From the NCBI GenBank assembly GCA_049840795.1, contig JASGJK010000009.1, positions 1-64,000 of the forward strand: DNA of 64,000 nt. Direction: 5' to 3'. Position numbers and translations under genes: made by a program. The notes under the pieces are model-generated. The model worked only from the letters and a program-made list of their open reading frames with translations, did no database searches and was not told where the DNA came from. Source of the DNA: UPXZ01 sp049840795. GTDB lineage: Bacteria; Bacteroidota; Bacteroidia; Bacteroidales; Paludibacteraceae. Within the stretch, counting starts at the first letter, position 1; each line of letters starts with the position of its first letter. Of this stretch, positions 29,722 to 38,683 are shown one piece after another.

Positions 29722-31332
29722 ATGAAAAAGAATGTAATAATATATATCATACTAATATCAATGGTTGTCTTTTTTGCGAGATGTGTTAAAAAAAACAGCA
29801 TTGACTTAGATCTGTTCAGTCAATCAATGACCGAATTTATCAATCGGCAAGATTCTACTCAGAAGATTTTTTTAGAGCAAGTTTATCCTTCCGGCAACAT
29901 ATTGCCACATTGGTATAGTACTCCCGAAGAATTCAGAAGCAGATACAATGTACTTTGCAGTTACCTGACAAGTACTCTTGAAAATCACGGAATTAATCCC
30001 GCATTGTTTTATGTCGATTCCATACATCGATTGGTCTTAGATTTAGACTCTTTTGAGACAGATTATACAAAATTGGTAAAATTAGATGTGTTGATGTCGA
30101 AATCGTATTATAATTATTGTAAAGCGATGATGTTTGGTTATTTCAATCCGCGAAAGATTTATCCGCAAGAGTATTATATTGATGTGAGAAAAGTCGATGA
30201 TACGTTTTTGAAAGCCATTTTTGAACAGCCGACTGATACAATTACGCTCGCTCACTTTCTCGATTCCATTCAACCAAAGGGTGAATTATATAAAAAAATG
30301 CAACAGGAGTTAAGACGCTTGTCGGTATTAAGAGACGCTAACTCAAAAGAAAAATTTTGGATACTTGCCGCTAATATGGAGCGAGAGCGCTGGATTCCTG
30401 AGAAAAAAACCTCGGAGAAGCATATTTGGGTGAATGTTGCCGCGGCACAATTATGGATGATATGTGGTGACTGTATTGCAGGGACAATGAAAGTCGGCGT
30501 AGGAAAATCCGATACTCACGAGACACCGCTGCTGATGGGAGATATGTACGAGATCTTTTTGAATCCTACTTGGATAGTTCCCAATAGTATTATTGTGAAT
30601 GAGATAAGCAAAAAAGGAACTGGTGCACCTGCTTATATTTCGAGAAACAACATGAAAGTTTACAAAAATGGCGTGATTCAAGCTCCTTGTTCTGTACCTT
30701 GGAACACGCTTAGTGTGAAGTCTCAACCTTATAGAATCGTGCAAGATTCCGGGAAAAATAATTCGTTAGGAAAAATGAAATTCAGTTTCGATAATCCGCT
30801 TTCCATCTATTTGCATGATACCAATGCCCGACATATTTTTTCGTCGCATCAACGGGATATAAGCCACGGTTGTGTGCGGGTGGGAGAACCACTGAAACTT
30901 GCTTTTTTCTGTTTAGCCGACGTTGATACCACAGATAAAGCGGCAGTGAAAAAGAGAAAATTTTACGAAGATAAAATAAGATATTCCATCGGTATGAAAC
31001 CTGTATCTTCAGAAAATGCAAAAGTGATTTCTCAATCAGGCAAAAGCAAAGTAAGATATATCAATGTAAATCCGCGCATAACAGTGCTTATTGACTATCG
31101 GACGTGCTACGTGGATACAGATGGAAAAATTGTTTTTGTTCCCGATTGTTACAAAATGGATGAGATATTGAAGAAAAAACTGAATAATATTCCAGTGAAC
31201 AAGCAATACGCTGCCAAGAAACAAAGTGATGAAACTCGGCAGCCGGATGAAAAGAAATTATTTCCAGCTAATAAAGACGGTCTTAACACCATCATCGAGA
31301 GTGTTAAGAAAGATACCACGGAACAAAATTAG
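29722..31332 (+). CDS. L,D-transpeptidase (YkuD domain, YcbB-like), probable lipoprotein
   Basis: A 536-residue protein with an N-terminal hydrophobic segment ending in a possible lipobox (FFARC), an alpha-helical scaffold domain (about 30-230) and a YkuD domain whose active site is SSHQRDISHGCVRVG, with the catalytic Cys in SHGCVRV. These enzymes form 3-3 peptidoglycan cross-links or attach proteins to the wall in the periplasm and resist most beta-lactams. The size and scaffold match the LdtD/YcbB group. The C-terminal 60 residues are charged and low complexity. Single gene with its own -7 box. Confidence 0.88.
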   Translation: MKKNVIIYIILISMVVFFARCVKKNSIDLDLFSQSMTEFINRQDSTQKIFLEQVYPSGNILPHWYSTPEEFRSRYNVLCSYLTSTLENHGINPALFYVDSIHRLVLDLDSFETDYTKLVKLDVLMSKSYYNYCKAMMFGYFNPRKIYPQEYYIDVRKVDDTFLKAIFEQPTDTITLAHFLDSIQPKGELYKKMQQELRRLSVLRDANSKEKFWILAANMERERWIPEKKTSEKHIWVNVAAAQLWMICGDCIAGTMKVGVGKSDTHETPLLMGDMYEIFLNPTWIVPNSIIVNEISKKGTGAPAYISRNNMKVYKNGVIQAPCSVPWNTLSVKSQPYRIVQDSGKNNSLGKMKFSFDNPLSIYLHDTNARHIFSSHQRDISHGCVRVGEPLKLAFFCLADVDTTDKAAVKKRKFYEDKIRYSIGMKPVSSENAKVISQSGKSKVRYINVNPRITVLIDYRTCYVDTDGKIVFVPDCYKMDEILKKKLNNIPVNKQYAAKKQSDETRQPDEKKLFPANKDGLNTIIESVKKDTTEQN

Positions 31333-31384
31333 TTGTAAATCAACAGATAAAAATAAAGTATTTATTCTACTCAACCAAAAATGA

Positions 31385-31882
31385 TTACTCTTTTTCATCT
31401 TGAGTGTGTTGGCTCTTGAAATTTTGTCCGAATGATTTTGCTGTTTTGCTTTCTACTCTTAGTCTCCATACCTTAACATTACGAATTGCGGGCGCCGAGA
31501 ATTTGAACTCGCGTGTAACATAGTGCGACATAAAAATATGAACCAATCGTTCTTTTTCATCAAAATCTTCAATAAATTCGATTTTGCCTTTGCATAATAC
31601 GCTTTTACCCTGCATCGAATAACTGCACGCCACATCCGGATGTTGAAGCATCAATCGGCTGCCTGAGCAAAAAGTAATACAAACCCGATTGTCTTTTTCT
31701 ATCAAGCTCAAATGTTTTCCGTGAGGTCCGGAATGCAACAAAATATCTCCTTCGTATAGTGCAAAACTCATTGGAATCACATACGGGCTACCGTCTTCTT
31801 CGAGCATACCCACAAAACAAACATCGCAACTTTCAATTATCTTGTCGATTTCTTCCGAATTGGTGATGAAACTTGTTCTCAT
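31385..31882 (-). CDS. Pyridoxamine 5'-phosphate oxidase-like FMN-binding protein
   Basis: About 165 residues with the split-barrel flavin-binding fold: YVIPMSFALYEGDILLHSG, GKHLSLIEKDNRVCITF and a C-terminal KVWRLRVESKTAKSFG, typical of the NimA-like/PNPOx-like group in anaerobes. It binds FMN or a related cofactor; nitroimidazole reduction is known for some relatives but cannot be claimed here. ATG 31882 gives the normal MRTSFITN start; an ATG 14 codons upstream looks too early. Confidence 0.8.
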   Translation of the reverse strand: MRTSFITNSEEIDKIIESCDVCFVGMLEEDGSPYVIPMSFALYEGDILLHSGPHGKHLSLIEKDNRVCITFCSGSRLMLQHPDVACSYSMQGKSVLCKGKIEFIEDFDEKERLVHIFMSHYVTREFKFSAPAIRNVKVWRLRVESKTAKSFGQNFKSQHTQDEKE

Positions 31883-32054
31883 TATATATTTTTCTTCTTT
31901 TTCTGCAAAAATAATAAAAAACATTCATTTTGGCTTTTATTCGTCTTATAGTATTCTTGATAAAGGGTGCGAACTATGATTTTTTATGTCGTGACCGAGT
32001 TTTAAATTTGCTGCTCAATACAAAACAAAAAAAATAATTCTACACAAAATACGT

Positions 32055-32062
32055 TATATTTG
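32055..32062 (+). promoter_or_regulatory. -7 box in the leader region of the DUF2147 gene
   Basis: TATATTTG (TAnnTTTG) lies about 170 bp before the DUF2147 ATG. The AT-rich bases between 31883 and 32234 hold no other recognisable feature; the leader may be untranslated and structured, but I see no known riboswitch. Confidence 0.35.
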
Positions 32063-32234
32063 CACAAAATATTTCAGTTTCCTTTATTTATAGATAATAT
32101 TTAATGATTGATAACGCCTGATTATTAATGTATTATCTCTAAGTGTCTGATTTATCAATTATTTATCGTACTATTGCAAAATTATTATTATAAAAACAGA
32201 TACAAGTACTGTTTTTGACTTAAAAAAATAAAAT

Positions 32235-32675
32235 ATGACAAAAAAACTTTTTATCGGCTTGCTGGTTATCCTTTCGGTTTCAGTATCAGCATTTGGTCAA
32301 ACAGAAAAAATCGTAGGTAAGTGGAAAACCATCGATGATAAAACCGGAGTTGAAAAATCTATTGTGAGTATTTATAAAACTTCTGACGGCAAATATGCAG
32401 GTAAAGTAGAAAAATTATTTAAAGTCGCGGAGGCGGTTTGCAAGGAGTGTGAGGGTAGCAACAAAAACAAACCTATTGTTGGTATGGTTATCATTGATAA
32501 AATGGAAGAAAAAGAAGGAAACTTAGGAGGTGGTACCATTTTAGATCCCAAAACAGGGAAAACTTACAAATGTTTTATTCAATATGATGAAAAAACAGGG
32601 AATCTGAAGGTTCGTGGATCGTTGGATAAACTCGGTATGCTCGGTAGAACTCAAACTTGGATAAGGGTAAAATAG
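32235..32675 (+). CDS. Secreted DUF2147 family protein
   Basis: A 146-residue protein with a signal peptide (cleavage after SVSAFGQ) followed by a lipocalin-like DUF2147 domain: IVGKWKTIDDKTG, SIVSIYKTSDGKYAGKV, GGTILDPKTGKTYKC and a C-terminal GRTQTWIRV. Such proteins are periplasmic and of unknown function. Two cysteines (AVCKECEG) are close enough to form a disulfide or metal site. Confidence 0.85.
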   Translation: MTKKLFIGLLVILSVSVSAFGQTEKIVGKWKTIDDKTGVEKSIVSIYKTSDGKYAGKVEKLFKVAEAVCKECEGSNKNKPIVGMVIIDKMEEKEGNLGGGTILDPKTGKTYKCFIQYDEKTGNLKVRGSLDKLGMLGRTQTWIRVK

Positions 32676-32872
32676 AGGAAAAAATACGGCAATCCCTTGT
32701 AATTTGTTCGATTAACTTAAATAATATTAAATGTGTTGTTTTTTTATAGCAAATATGTTGTATAACATAAAAAATACCATATCTTTGTACTGTGTTTTTC
32801 ATGGTATTAGATTTAAGGTTAATTGAAGATTGGGTTGTCGTGATGACAACCTTTCTTTTTTAAATAAATCCA

Positions 32873-33820
32873 ATGACAAATCCAATCTTCAAAAAAACAA
32901 TATCAGCAGTTACTTCAGCTCTTCCCAAAGCAAAAAAAACAACTGTTTGGATATTGAAAATTATTTTACCAATAAGCTTGTTGGTAAATATTCTTCAGTA
33001 CTTCGGTTTTATATCCATTTTTGCTCATTTCCTTACTCCCATATTTTCTCACATAGGACTTCCGGGCGAATCTGCTATTGTTTTTATTACCAGTATTTTT
33101 TTACCGTTGTATGCTCCCATCGCTATTGCTACAACGCTCTCACTTCAGGTGCGCGAAATCACAATATTGGCTGTAATGTGCCTTATATCTCACAATTTAC
33201 TTGTTGAAACCGCTATACAAAAAAAAGCCGGTTCGAGTTATTTTGCCCTCTTTTTTGTGAGAGTAGTTTCTTCTTTTGTAGCAGCGTATTGTCTTAACAA
33301 ATTGCTTCCTCTAAACATGTCGGGTGAAATCACTGCCGAAAACGCGGTACATTTTCAAAACATTTGCCAAATGATTTTCCAATGGGGTATAGATGCTTTT
33401 TGGCTGATAATCAAAATCTGGTTGATTATCTCCGGATTGATTATTTTACAGAATATATTGAAAGAGTTTAATTTGCTGACAAAACTTACAAATGTTTTTG
33501 CGCCGATAATGGGATTAATTGGTTTGTCGAGAGAGAGTACTTTTTTGTGGCTTGTTGCACATATTCTTGGTCTGACTTATGGCTCTGCTGTTATTCTGAG
33601 TTCAATAGAATCAAATGAAATTGCGGCTTCAGATGCCGATTTGCTAAACTATCATATTGCAGTAAATCATTCCACACTCGAAGACACATTATTGTTCGTA
33701 GCTATAGGTGTTCCTGCGATTTGGATGATAGTACCCCGTTTTATTTTAGCGATTAGTATCGTCTGGGTCGTGCGTTTGGTGCATTTTTTGTTGGTAAGGA
33801 AACGTTTTTCCACCAATTAG
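32873..33820 (+). CDS. Nucleoside-recognition (Gate) domain membrane protein
   Basis: A 315-residue polytopic protein with about eight helices in two halves, each resembling the Nucleos_rec/Gate domain (GESAIVFITSIFLPLYAPIA; GLSRESTFLWLVAHILGLTYG). Relatives include spore-maturation SpmA/SpmB and YjiH-type proteins and probably move an unidentified solute. Substrate unknown. It is followed by a TetR-lipA pair. Confidence 0.8.
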   Translation: MTNPIFKKTISAVTSALPKAKKTTVWILKIILPISLLVNILQYFGFISIFAHFLTPIFSHIGLPGESAIVFITSIFLPLYAPIAIATTLSLQVREITILAVMCLISHNLLVETAIQKKAGSSYFALFFVRVVSSFVAAYCLNKLLPLNMSGEITAENAVHFQNICQMIFQWGIDAFWLIIKIWLIISGLIILQNILKEFNLLTKLTNVFAPIMGLIGLSRESTFLWLVAHILGLTYGSAVILSSIESNEIAASDADLLNYHIAVNHSTLEDTLLFVAIGVPAIWMIVPRFILAISIVWVVRLVHFLLVRKRFSTN

Positions 33821-33902
33821 ACTTGTTGTAGAAAATTTTAACGGAATACAGTTTTAACTATTAAATTTTATTTATTAACTTTGAGCGATAATTAATTTTT
33901 AT

Positions 33903-34505
33903 ATGGCAGAATCTTTCTCTAAAACTAAGAAAAAACTCATCGATGTAGCCCGTGAACTTTTTGCTGTAAAAGGAAAAAGGGAGGTTACGATGAATGATAT
34001 TGCCGAGTCGTCTAACAAAGGAAGACGTACGCTTTACACTTATTTTAAAAACAAAGAGGAGGTTTACGAAGCTGTGATAGAGAATGAGTTGTACAATATC
34101 ATTGAGTCGCTGAGGCAGGTTTCACAAAAAGATATTGATCCGTACGATAAGTTGAAGGAGCATATCATTGTTCATTTGGATACGATGAAAAAAGCTGTTA
34201 CACGCAATGGTACGTTACGCGCCGATTTTTTCAGAGATATTTCTGAAGTGGAACGCACACGTAAAAAAATAGATAAAGCCGAATTGGAACTGATAAAAGG
34301 AATACTCAGAGAAGGGGTGAAAACCGAAGAATTCAGAAATATGAATGTTGAGATTATTTCCATCATCATATTATATGCTCTCAAAGGATTAGAAATACCC
34401 TATATCAAACAAAATATCAGTGAAGAATTTAGAAATAATGCCGACGATATTTTGGAATTTGTCTTTAAAGGAATTAAACTCCGTGAATTAGATGAAAAAA
34501 AATAG
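33903..34505 (+). CDS. TetR/AcrR family transcriptional regulator
   Basis: A 200-residue repressor-type protein: N-terminal TetR HTH (ARELFAVKGKREVTMNDIAE, then GRRTLYTYFKNKEEVYEAV) and a helical ligand-binding domain. The recognition-helix region is intact. It ends immediately before lipA, so it may be autoregulated with lipoate synthesis; an acyl or lipid-related ligand is speculation from context. Confidence 0.9.
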   Translation: MAESFSKTKKKLIDVARELFAVKGKREVTMNDIAESSNKGRRTLYTYFKNKEEVYEAVIENELYNIIESLRQVSQKDIDPYDKLKEHIIVHLDTMKKAVTRNGTLRADFFRDISEVERTRKKIDKAELELIKGILREGVKTEEFRNMNVEIISIIILYALKGLEIPYIKQNISEEFRNNADDILEFVFKGIKLRELDEKK

Positions 34506-34529
34506 GTGTTCGTTGATTTAATCAGAAAA

Positions 34530-35375
34530 ATGACTTACGTAAAAAAGCCAGCATGGCTTAAAACAAATATACACAGCGCCGAAAATTACCAACTTGTCAA
34601 CAAGCTGGTAAAAGAACATGGTTTACATACGATTTGCACCAGTGGACGATGCCCTAATTTGAGTGAATGCTGGAACAGAGGTACAGCTACTTTTATGATT
34701 TTGGGCGAAATTTGCACACGTGCATGTCGCTTTTGTAACACGCTTACTGGCAAGCCATTGCCTCCCGATGTAGATGAACCAACGAAAGTGGCGGAGTCTA
34801 TCAAACGGATGAAATTGAAGCATGCCGTGATAACATCGGTTGACAGAGACGATTTGCCTGATAAGGGTGCCGCACATTGGGCAAAAACAATCAGAGCCAT
34901 AAAAAAAATAAATTCGGATACAACAATAGAAGTTCTCATACCTGATTTTGACGGTGATACTATGCTACTCAATTTGGTACTTGCCGAAAAACCGGACGTC
35001 ATATCACATAATATGGAAACAGTGAGGCGACTCACACCGCAAATTCGTACGAAAGCAAAATACGATACAAGTCTCCACGTGTTAAAGTATATCTCGACAA
35101 ACAACATTACAGCCAAGACTGGTGTGATGCTTGGGTTAGGTGAAACGGAAGAAGAGATTCTTCAATTAATGGACGATGTCTTGCAAATGGGTTGTTCAGT
35201 CATTACCATCGGACAATATATGCAACCGTCGCGTAAAAACGTGGCAGTAACCGAATATATTCATCCTGATAAATTTGCAGAATACAAACAAATAGGGCTT
35301 CAAAAAGGCTTCCGTATTGTGGAAAGTGCTCCTTTGGTGCGTTCTTCATATTGCGCTGAGAAACATTTGGTATAG
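34530..35375 (+). CDS. lipA: Lipoyl synthase
   Basis: A 281-residue radical SAM enzyme inserting two sulfurs into octanoyl-protein. It has the auxiliary cluster motif CTSGRCPNLSEC and the SAM cluster motif CTRACRFC, followed by VDRDDLPDKGAAHWAKTI, VISHNMETVRRLTP, GLGETEEEI and the C-terminal APLVRSSYCAE. ATG 34530 (MTYVKKPAWL) is preferred to an upstream GTG that abuts the TetR stop. It needs an oxo-acid dehydrogenase or glycine-cleavage target elsewhere. Confidence 0.97.
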   Translation: MTYVKKPAWLKTNIHSAENYQLVNKLVKEHGLHTICTSGRCPNLSECWNRGTATFMILGEICTRACRFCNTLTGKPLPPDVDEPTKVAESIKRMKLKHAVITSVDRDDLPDKGAAHWAKTIRAIKKINSDTTIEVLIPDFDGDTMLLNLVLAEKPDVISHNMETVRRLTPQIRTKAKYDTSLHVLKYISTNNITAKTGVMLGLGETEEEILQLMDDVLQMGCSVITIGQYMQPSRKNVAVTEYIHPDKFAEYKQIGLQKGFRIVESAPLVRSSYCAEKHLV

Positions 35376-35435
35376 AACTATTCAAATTAGACATGCTCAC
35401 ATCACGCCGTAAATGATTTTAATGTAATTTTTCAA

Positions 35436-36194
35436 ATGAAACGTTTGCTTTTATTTTTTTTTGTAATAGGTACTGCAGTTTATACTTCGAGCCAAACAAA
35501 AGTTATTGCGCATCGCGGTTTTTGGGATACTGAAAATTCGGCTCAAAACTCTCTCACATCGCTTTACAAAGCATCAAATACCGGTTGCTATGGTTCCGAG
35601 TTCGATGTTCAGATGACTGCAGATGGTAAACTAATTGTTTTTCACGATAATGAATTAAAAGGAAAGAAAATTTACGAAACGCCGTATGACTCGTTGCGAA
35701 ATTACCGTTTGAGCAACGGTGAAATTTTGCCTACACTCGAACAGTATCTGATTCACGCGCGCAATTGTCCGAAAATCAAATTAATTCTCGAAATTAAGAC
35801 TTACAAAGATATTCCGCTTCAAAATATCCGTAAAATTGTTTCTGAAACGATGAGCTTGGTCAATTTCTATGGTTTACAATCACGTACCGAATACATTGCT
35901 TTTGATTTGAGTGTGTGTAAAGAGGTTAGGAAGAAAGATGCGAATATTCCTGTTTTTTACCTAAACGGAGATGCTTCGCCGGCAGAATTGAAAGCATTAA
36001 ATATAACCGGGCTGAATTATCATTACAAAAAAATCACTGAAAATCCTACACTTGTCACCGAAGCTCATACATTGGGACTGAAACTAAATGTTTGGACGGT
36101 AAATGATGTAAAAGCAATGAATCAGTTTATAGAACAAGGAGTAGATTTTATTACTACCGACAAGCCGTTGTTGTTGATAGATACGCTCAAATGA
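35436..36194 (+). CDS. Secreted glycerophosphodiester phosphodiesterase
   Basis: A 252-residue GDPD-family protein with signal peptide (cleaved near YTSSQ). TIM-barrel motifs: IAHRGFWDTENSAQNS, SEFDVQMTADGKLIVFHD (metal-binding Glu/Asp and catalytic His), LEIKTYK, and FITTDKPLLL. It would hydrolyse glycerophosphodiesters in the periplasm to glycerol-3-phosphate and an alcohol. Complete. Confidence 0.92.
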   Translation: MKRLLLFFFVIGTAVYTSSQTKVIAHRGFWDTENSAQNSLTSLYKASNTGCYGSEFDVQMTADGKLIVFHDNELKGKKIYETPYDSLRNYRLSNGEILPTLEQYLIHARNCPKIKLILEIKTYKDIPLQNIRKIVSETMSLVNFYGLQSRTEYIAFDLSVCKEVRKKDANIPVFYLNGDASPAELKALNITGLNYHYKKITENPTLVTEAHTLGLKLNVWTVNDVKAMNQFIEQGVDFITTDKPLLLIDTLK

Positions 36195-36317
36195 GTAGAA
36201 TTTCATTTACTCACTATTGCAAACTTTAGGTTGTCTTGTAATATATTACTATTGTTAAACATCTATATAGGATGGGAAAATTAGTGAAACCTATTTTAGT
36301 AACTACTTGATATTATA

Positions 36318-36325
36318 TACCTTTG
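36318..36325 (+). promoter_or_regulatory. -7 box very close to the following ATG
   Basis: TACCTTTG matches TAnnTTTG and ends only 4 bp before ATG 36330. A transcript from it would start at or just inside that codon. Confidence 0.4.
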
Positions 36326-36326
36326 T

Positions 36327-36731
36327 GTGATGAAAAGAATAATATTGTGTATATGGTTTTTTGTGGCATTTCTCGAAACTACATCGAAAATGTATCCGAT
36401 TCAAAATGCGCAGATAACTATTTTCAAAATACAATCAGTAGAATCAGCATTGCATTTCGATTTTTCTACACAGTTGGCCGATGATTGTTTTTACTCATTA
36501 AATTGGCTATTGGCGCTTGAACATAGTAGTGAAAACATTAAATTAATAAATGTTGCCGGACAAGTGTCTACCAGAATGTTGTACGGTTTCGATAAACTAT
36601 TTCAGCTACTTTACTACTCAAAAAATAGCCATCGAAAGTTTACTTTCAGCTTTTACCGCTTTACAAGGCTTTACTCCTATCGTCAAATCAAAGGATATTA
36701 TCTGTTTCATTTGTGCAAAATGCTAAATTAA
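36327..36731 (+). CDS. Hypothetical protein, doubtful, possibly frameshifted
   Basis: The frame gives 134 residues starting with a hydrophobic segment (IILCIWFFVAFLET). I recognise no family. From about 36618 a different frame (QKIAIESLLSAFTALQGF, ending near 36729) has a more natural protein composition, so a frame change around 36610-36620 is possible. A -7 box sits directly before the start. Real coding is likely for the first 80 residues but uncertain beyond. Confidence 0.35.
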   Translation: MMKRIILCIWFFVAFLETTSKMYPIQNAQITIFKIQSVESALHFDFSTQLADDCFYSLNWLLALEHSSENIKLINVAGQVSTRMLYGFDKLFQLLYYSKNSHRKFTFSFYRFTRLYSYRQIKGYYLFHLCKMLN

Positions 36732-36852
36732 CATCCGTTTCTATACACGTATTTTGCGGGAAAATGGTTTTTCTGCCAACTACTCTCTGTTTTTTAATAA
36801 AAAATTACAGTTATGCATTTGTGTGTAACTGTGCAAAACTCATTATAACTTT

Positions 36853-37383
36853 ATGGAAACAAATAACAATACAATAGAACACGTTTTAAATAATTTAATT
36901 CCCGATAAAATTACTAAAAAGAAAAAATCGCCTCTTGCTTCAATAATATGTATCATTGTAGGAATAGCCTTCTTTATCCTCAATTCAATTATTCATTATA
37001 GTCCCGGTGGATTTATCTATCCGCTGAACTTGTCTTTGGGAACCATTTTTATACTTATAGGGGTAATTGTGCTGATTTTTCGCAAAAAACACTATTTTGA
37101 TGCGGAAACAGGGCAAGTATTGGAACAATATGAAACTTGTTTCGATACAAAAGAACAATACGATTTGGTGAAATTTCTCGAAAGCGGAAATTTAAAAGGT
37201 CTTGCCAAATTAAAAAGAACCTCTGTGCAAGCTCTTAAATTAAGGATACTCGCTACAAAAGATGGACGATGGTGCTTTGCTGAGGCATTACTTTTCACAC
37301 CTCCGCAATACAAACAGATATACAGCGTTATACAATATGACGTTAAACAGAAAGAAGAATTGTTTAATTCACTCTCTATCTAA
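36853..37383 (+). CDS. Hypothetical membrane protein with two membrane helices
   Basis: A 176-residue protein: basic N-terminus (KITKKKKS), two hydrophobic helices (about 29-46 and 57-75) and a cytoplasmic C-terminal domain with regular charged/aromatic pattern (DAETGQVLEQYETCF, LAKLKRTSVQALKLRILATK). No family recognised. It is 82 bp upstream of the ExbB/ExbD pair and could share its transcript. Confidence 0.7.
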   Translation: METNNNTIEHVLNNLIPDKITKKKKSPLASIICIIVGIAFFILNSIIHYSPGGFIYPLNLSLGTIFILIGVIVLIFRKKHYFDAETGQVLEQYETCFDTKEQYDLVKFLESGNLKGLAKLKRTSVQALKLRILATKDGRWCFAEALLFTPPQYKQIYSVIQYDVKQKEELFNSLSI

Positions 37384-37465
37384 ATAAAATAGGATGAAAT
37401 GGAGAATGACGTTTATTAGATCCTGAGTTTTCCATTTCGTTTTAAATCTTAAAACATAAAATAAT

Positions 37466-38176
37466 ATGACACTGAATATTTTTTTGCAAACATTAAATCA
37501 GCTACCTGATAGTGCACAACAGATGGTACAAACCGTGTCTGAAGTTAAGGCGCCAACTGAAATCTCCTTGTGGGAAATAGTACAAAAAGGAGGAATCATT
37601 ATGATTCCGATAGCACTTCTTTTTGCCCTCTCGATATATGTATTTATCGAAAGGTATTTGGTATTAAAAAAACTATCAAATGTGGATACACACTTTATTG
37701 GTGATGTAAAAGATTTGATTTTGAATAATAAAATAGAAAGTGCTTCGCAAATGTGCAAAAGGATTAACCTTCCGATTGCAAAGATGATTGACAAAGGGAT
37801 AAAACACCTCGGACAACCGATAAAAGAAATCGAAGAATCAATGGAAGGGGTTGGTAAGTTTGAGATATTTGAAATGAAACGAGGATTAACTGTTTTGAGT
37901 GTGATTGCAGGAATTGCTCCTATGTTTGGCTTTTTAGGTACAATTTTAGGGGTTATTAAAATATTTTTCCAGATATCGCAAACTGCCGATGTGAGTATTG
38001 GTACCATATCGTCCGGATTGTATGTAAAAATGGTTTCGAGTGCCGCTGGATTGATTGTGGGTTTAATCGCTTATGTAATGTACTATTGGTTAAGATCTTA
38101 TATCAATAAGATTGTGAATAAAATGGAACAGGATTCTTACGACTTTCTTGAATTTTTACACATTCCGCAACAATGA
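37466..38176 (+). CDS. exbB: MotA/TolQ/ExbB proton-channel family protein
   Basis: A 236-residue inner-membrane protein with three helices and the family signature in the last two (GIAPMFGFLGTILGVIKIF, GLYVKMVSSAAGLIVGLIAY). With ExbD it forms a proton-driven motor energising TonB or a Tol-like system. No TonB or TolA gene is adjacent, so the partner is open; TolQ is the alternative name. Confidence 0.88.
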   Translation: MTLNIFLQTLNQLPDSAQQMVQTVSEVKAPTEISLWEIVQKGGIIMIPIALLFALSIYVFIERYLVLKKLSNVDTHFIGDVKDLILNNKIESASQMCKRINLPIAKMIDKGIKHLGQPIKEIEESMEGVGKFEIFEMKRGLTVLSVIAGIAPMFGFLGTILGVIKIFFQISQTADVSIGTISSGLYVKMVSSAAGLIVGLIAYVMYYWLRSYINKIVNKMEQDSYDFLEFLHIPQQ

Positions 38177-38574
38177 ACTTACAATCCGAAAACGAATCGA
38201 AAGCTGAAGTTTTTACAGCTACCATGAACGATATTATGTTTTTTTTGATGTTGTTCTTTTTGATAGTTTCCACATTGCTGAATCCGAATATTATCAAGCT
38301 GAATTTGCCTTCGGCTCAGAATACCCAGTCGATACATAAAAAAGAGATTCAGGTTTCGGTGGATGAAAACCATCAGTACTACGTGAATAACAAGCAAATT
38401 CTATTCGACAATCTGGAAGCAGAATTGGCAACCCAAGTAGGAAATAATAAATCAGAGCAAACATTTGTGGTACTAAGATGTGCCAATACATTGCCTATTC
38501 AGGAGATGGTGAATGTGTTGGAAATTGGTAATAAGTTGGATATAAAGATGGTGCTTGCCACTCAAAAGAAATAA
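38173..38574 (+). CDS. exbD: ExbD/TolR family protein
   Basis: A 133-residue bitopic protein: one N-terminal helix bearing the essential Asp (MNDIMFFLMLFFLIVS) and a periplasmic domain (IIKLNLPSAQ, KEIQVSVDENHQYYVN). Its ATG overlaps the exbB stop (ATGA), so the two are translationally coupled. Only one ExbD is present, unlike the double ExbD sets of some Bacteroidota. Confidence 0.9.
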   Translation: MNLQSENESKAEVFTATMNDIMFFLMLFFLIVSTLLNPNIIKLNLPSAQNTQSIHKKEIQVSVDENHQYYVNNKQILFDNLEAELATQVGNNKSEQTFVVLRCANTLPIQEMVNVLEIGNKLDIKMVLATQKK

Positions 38575-38624
38575 TGATAAACGGCATTGGTTGAAAACAG
38601 ACAGATGTGGTTCTCCTGTAAAAA

Positions 38625-38658
38625 CAATGGTGCGATTCTTAATGAAATCGCACCATTG
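38625..38658. terminator. Terminator between convergent exbD and the CoA-transferase gene
   Basis: CAATGGTGCGATT (38625-38637) pairs perfectly with 38646-38658 around an 8-nt loop. The minus-strand exit is followed by TTTTTA, the plus-strand exit only by ATTATTAATT, so it mainly serves the CoA-transferase and possibly both. Confidence 0.8.
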
Positions 38659-38683
38659 ATTATTAATTAAACTGAAATAACCT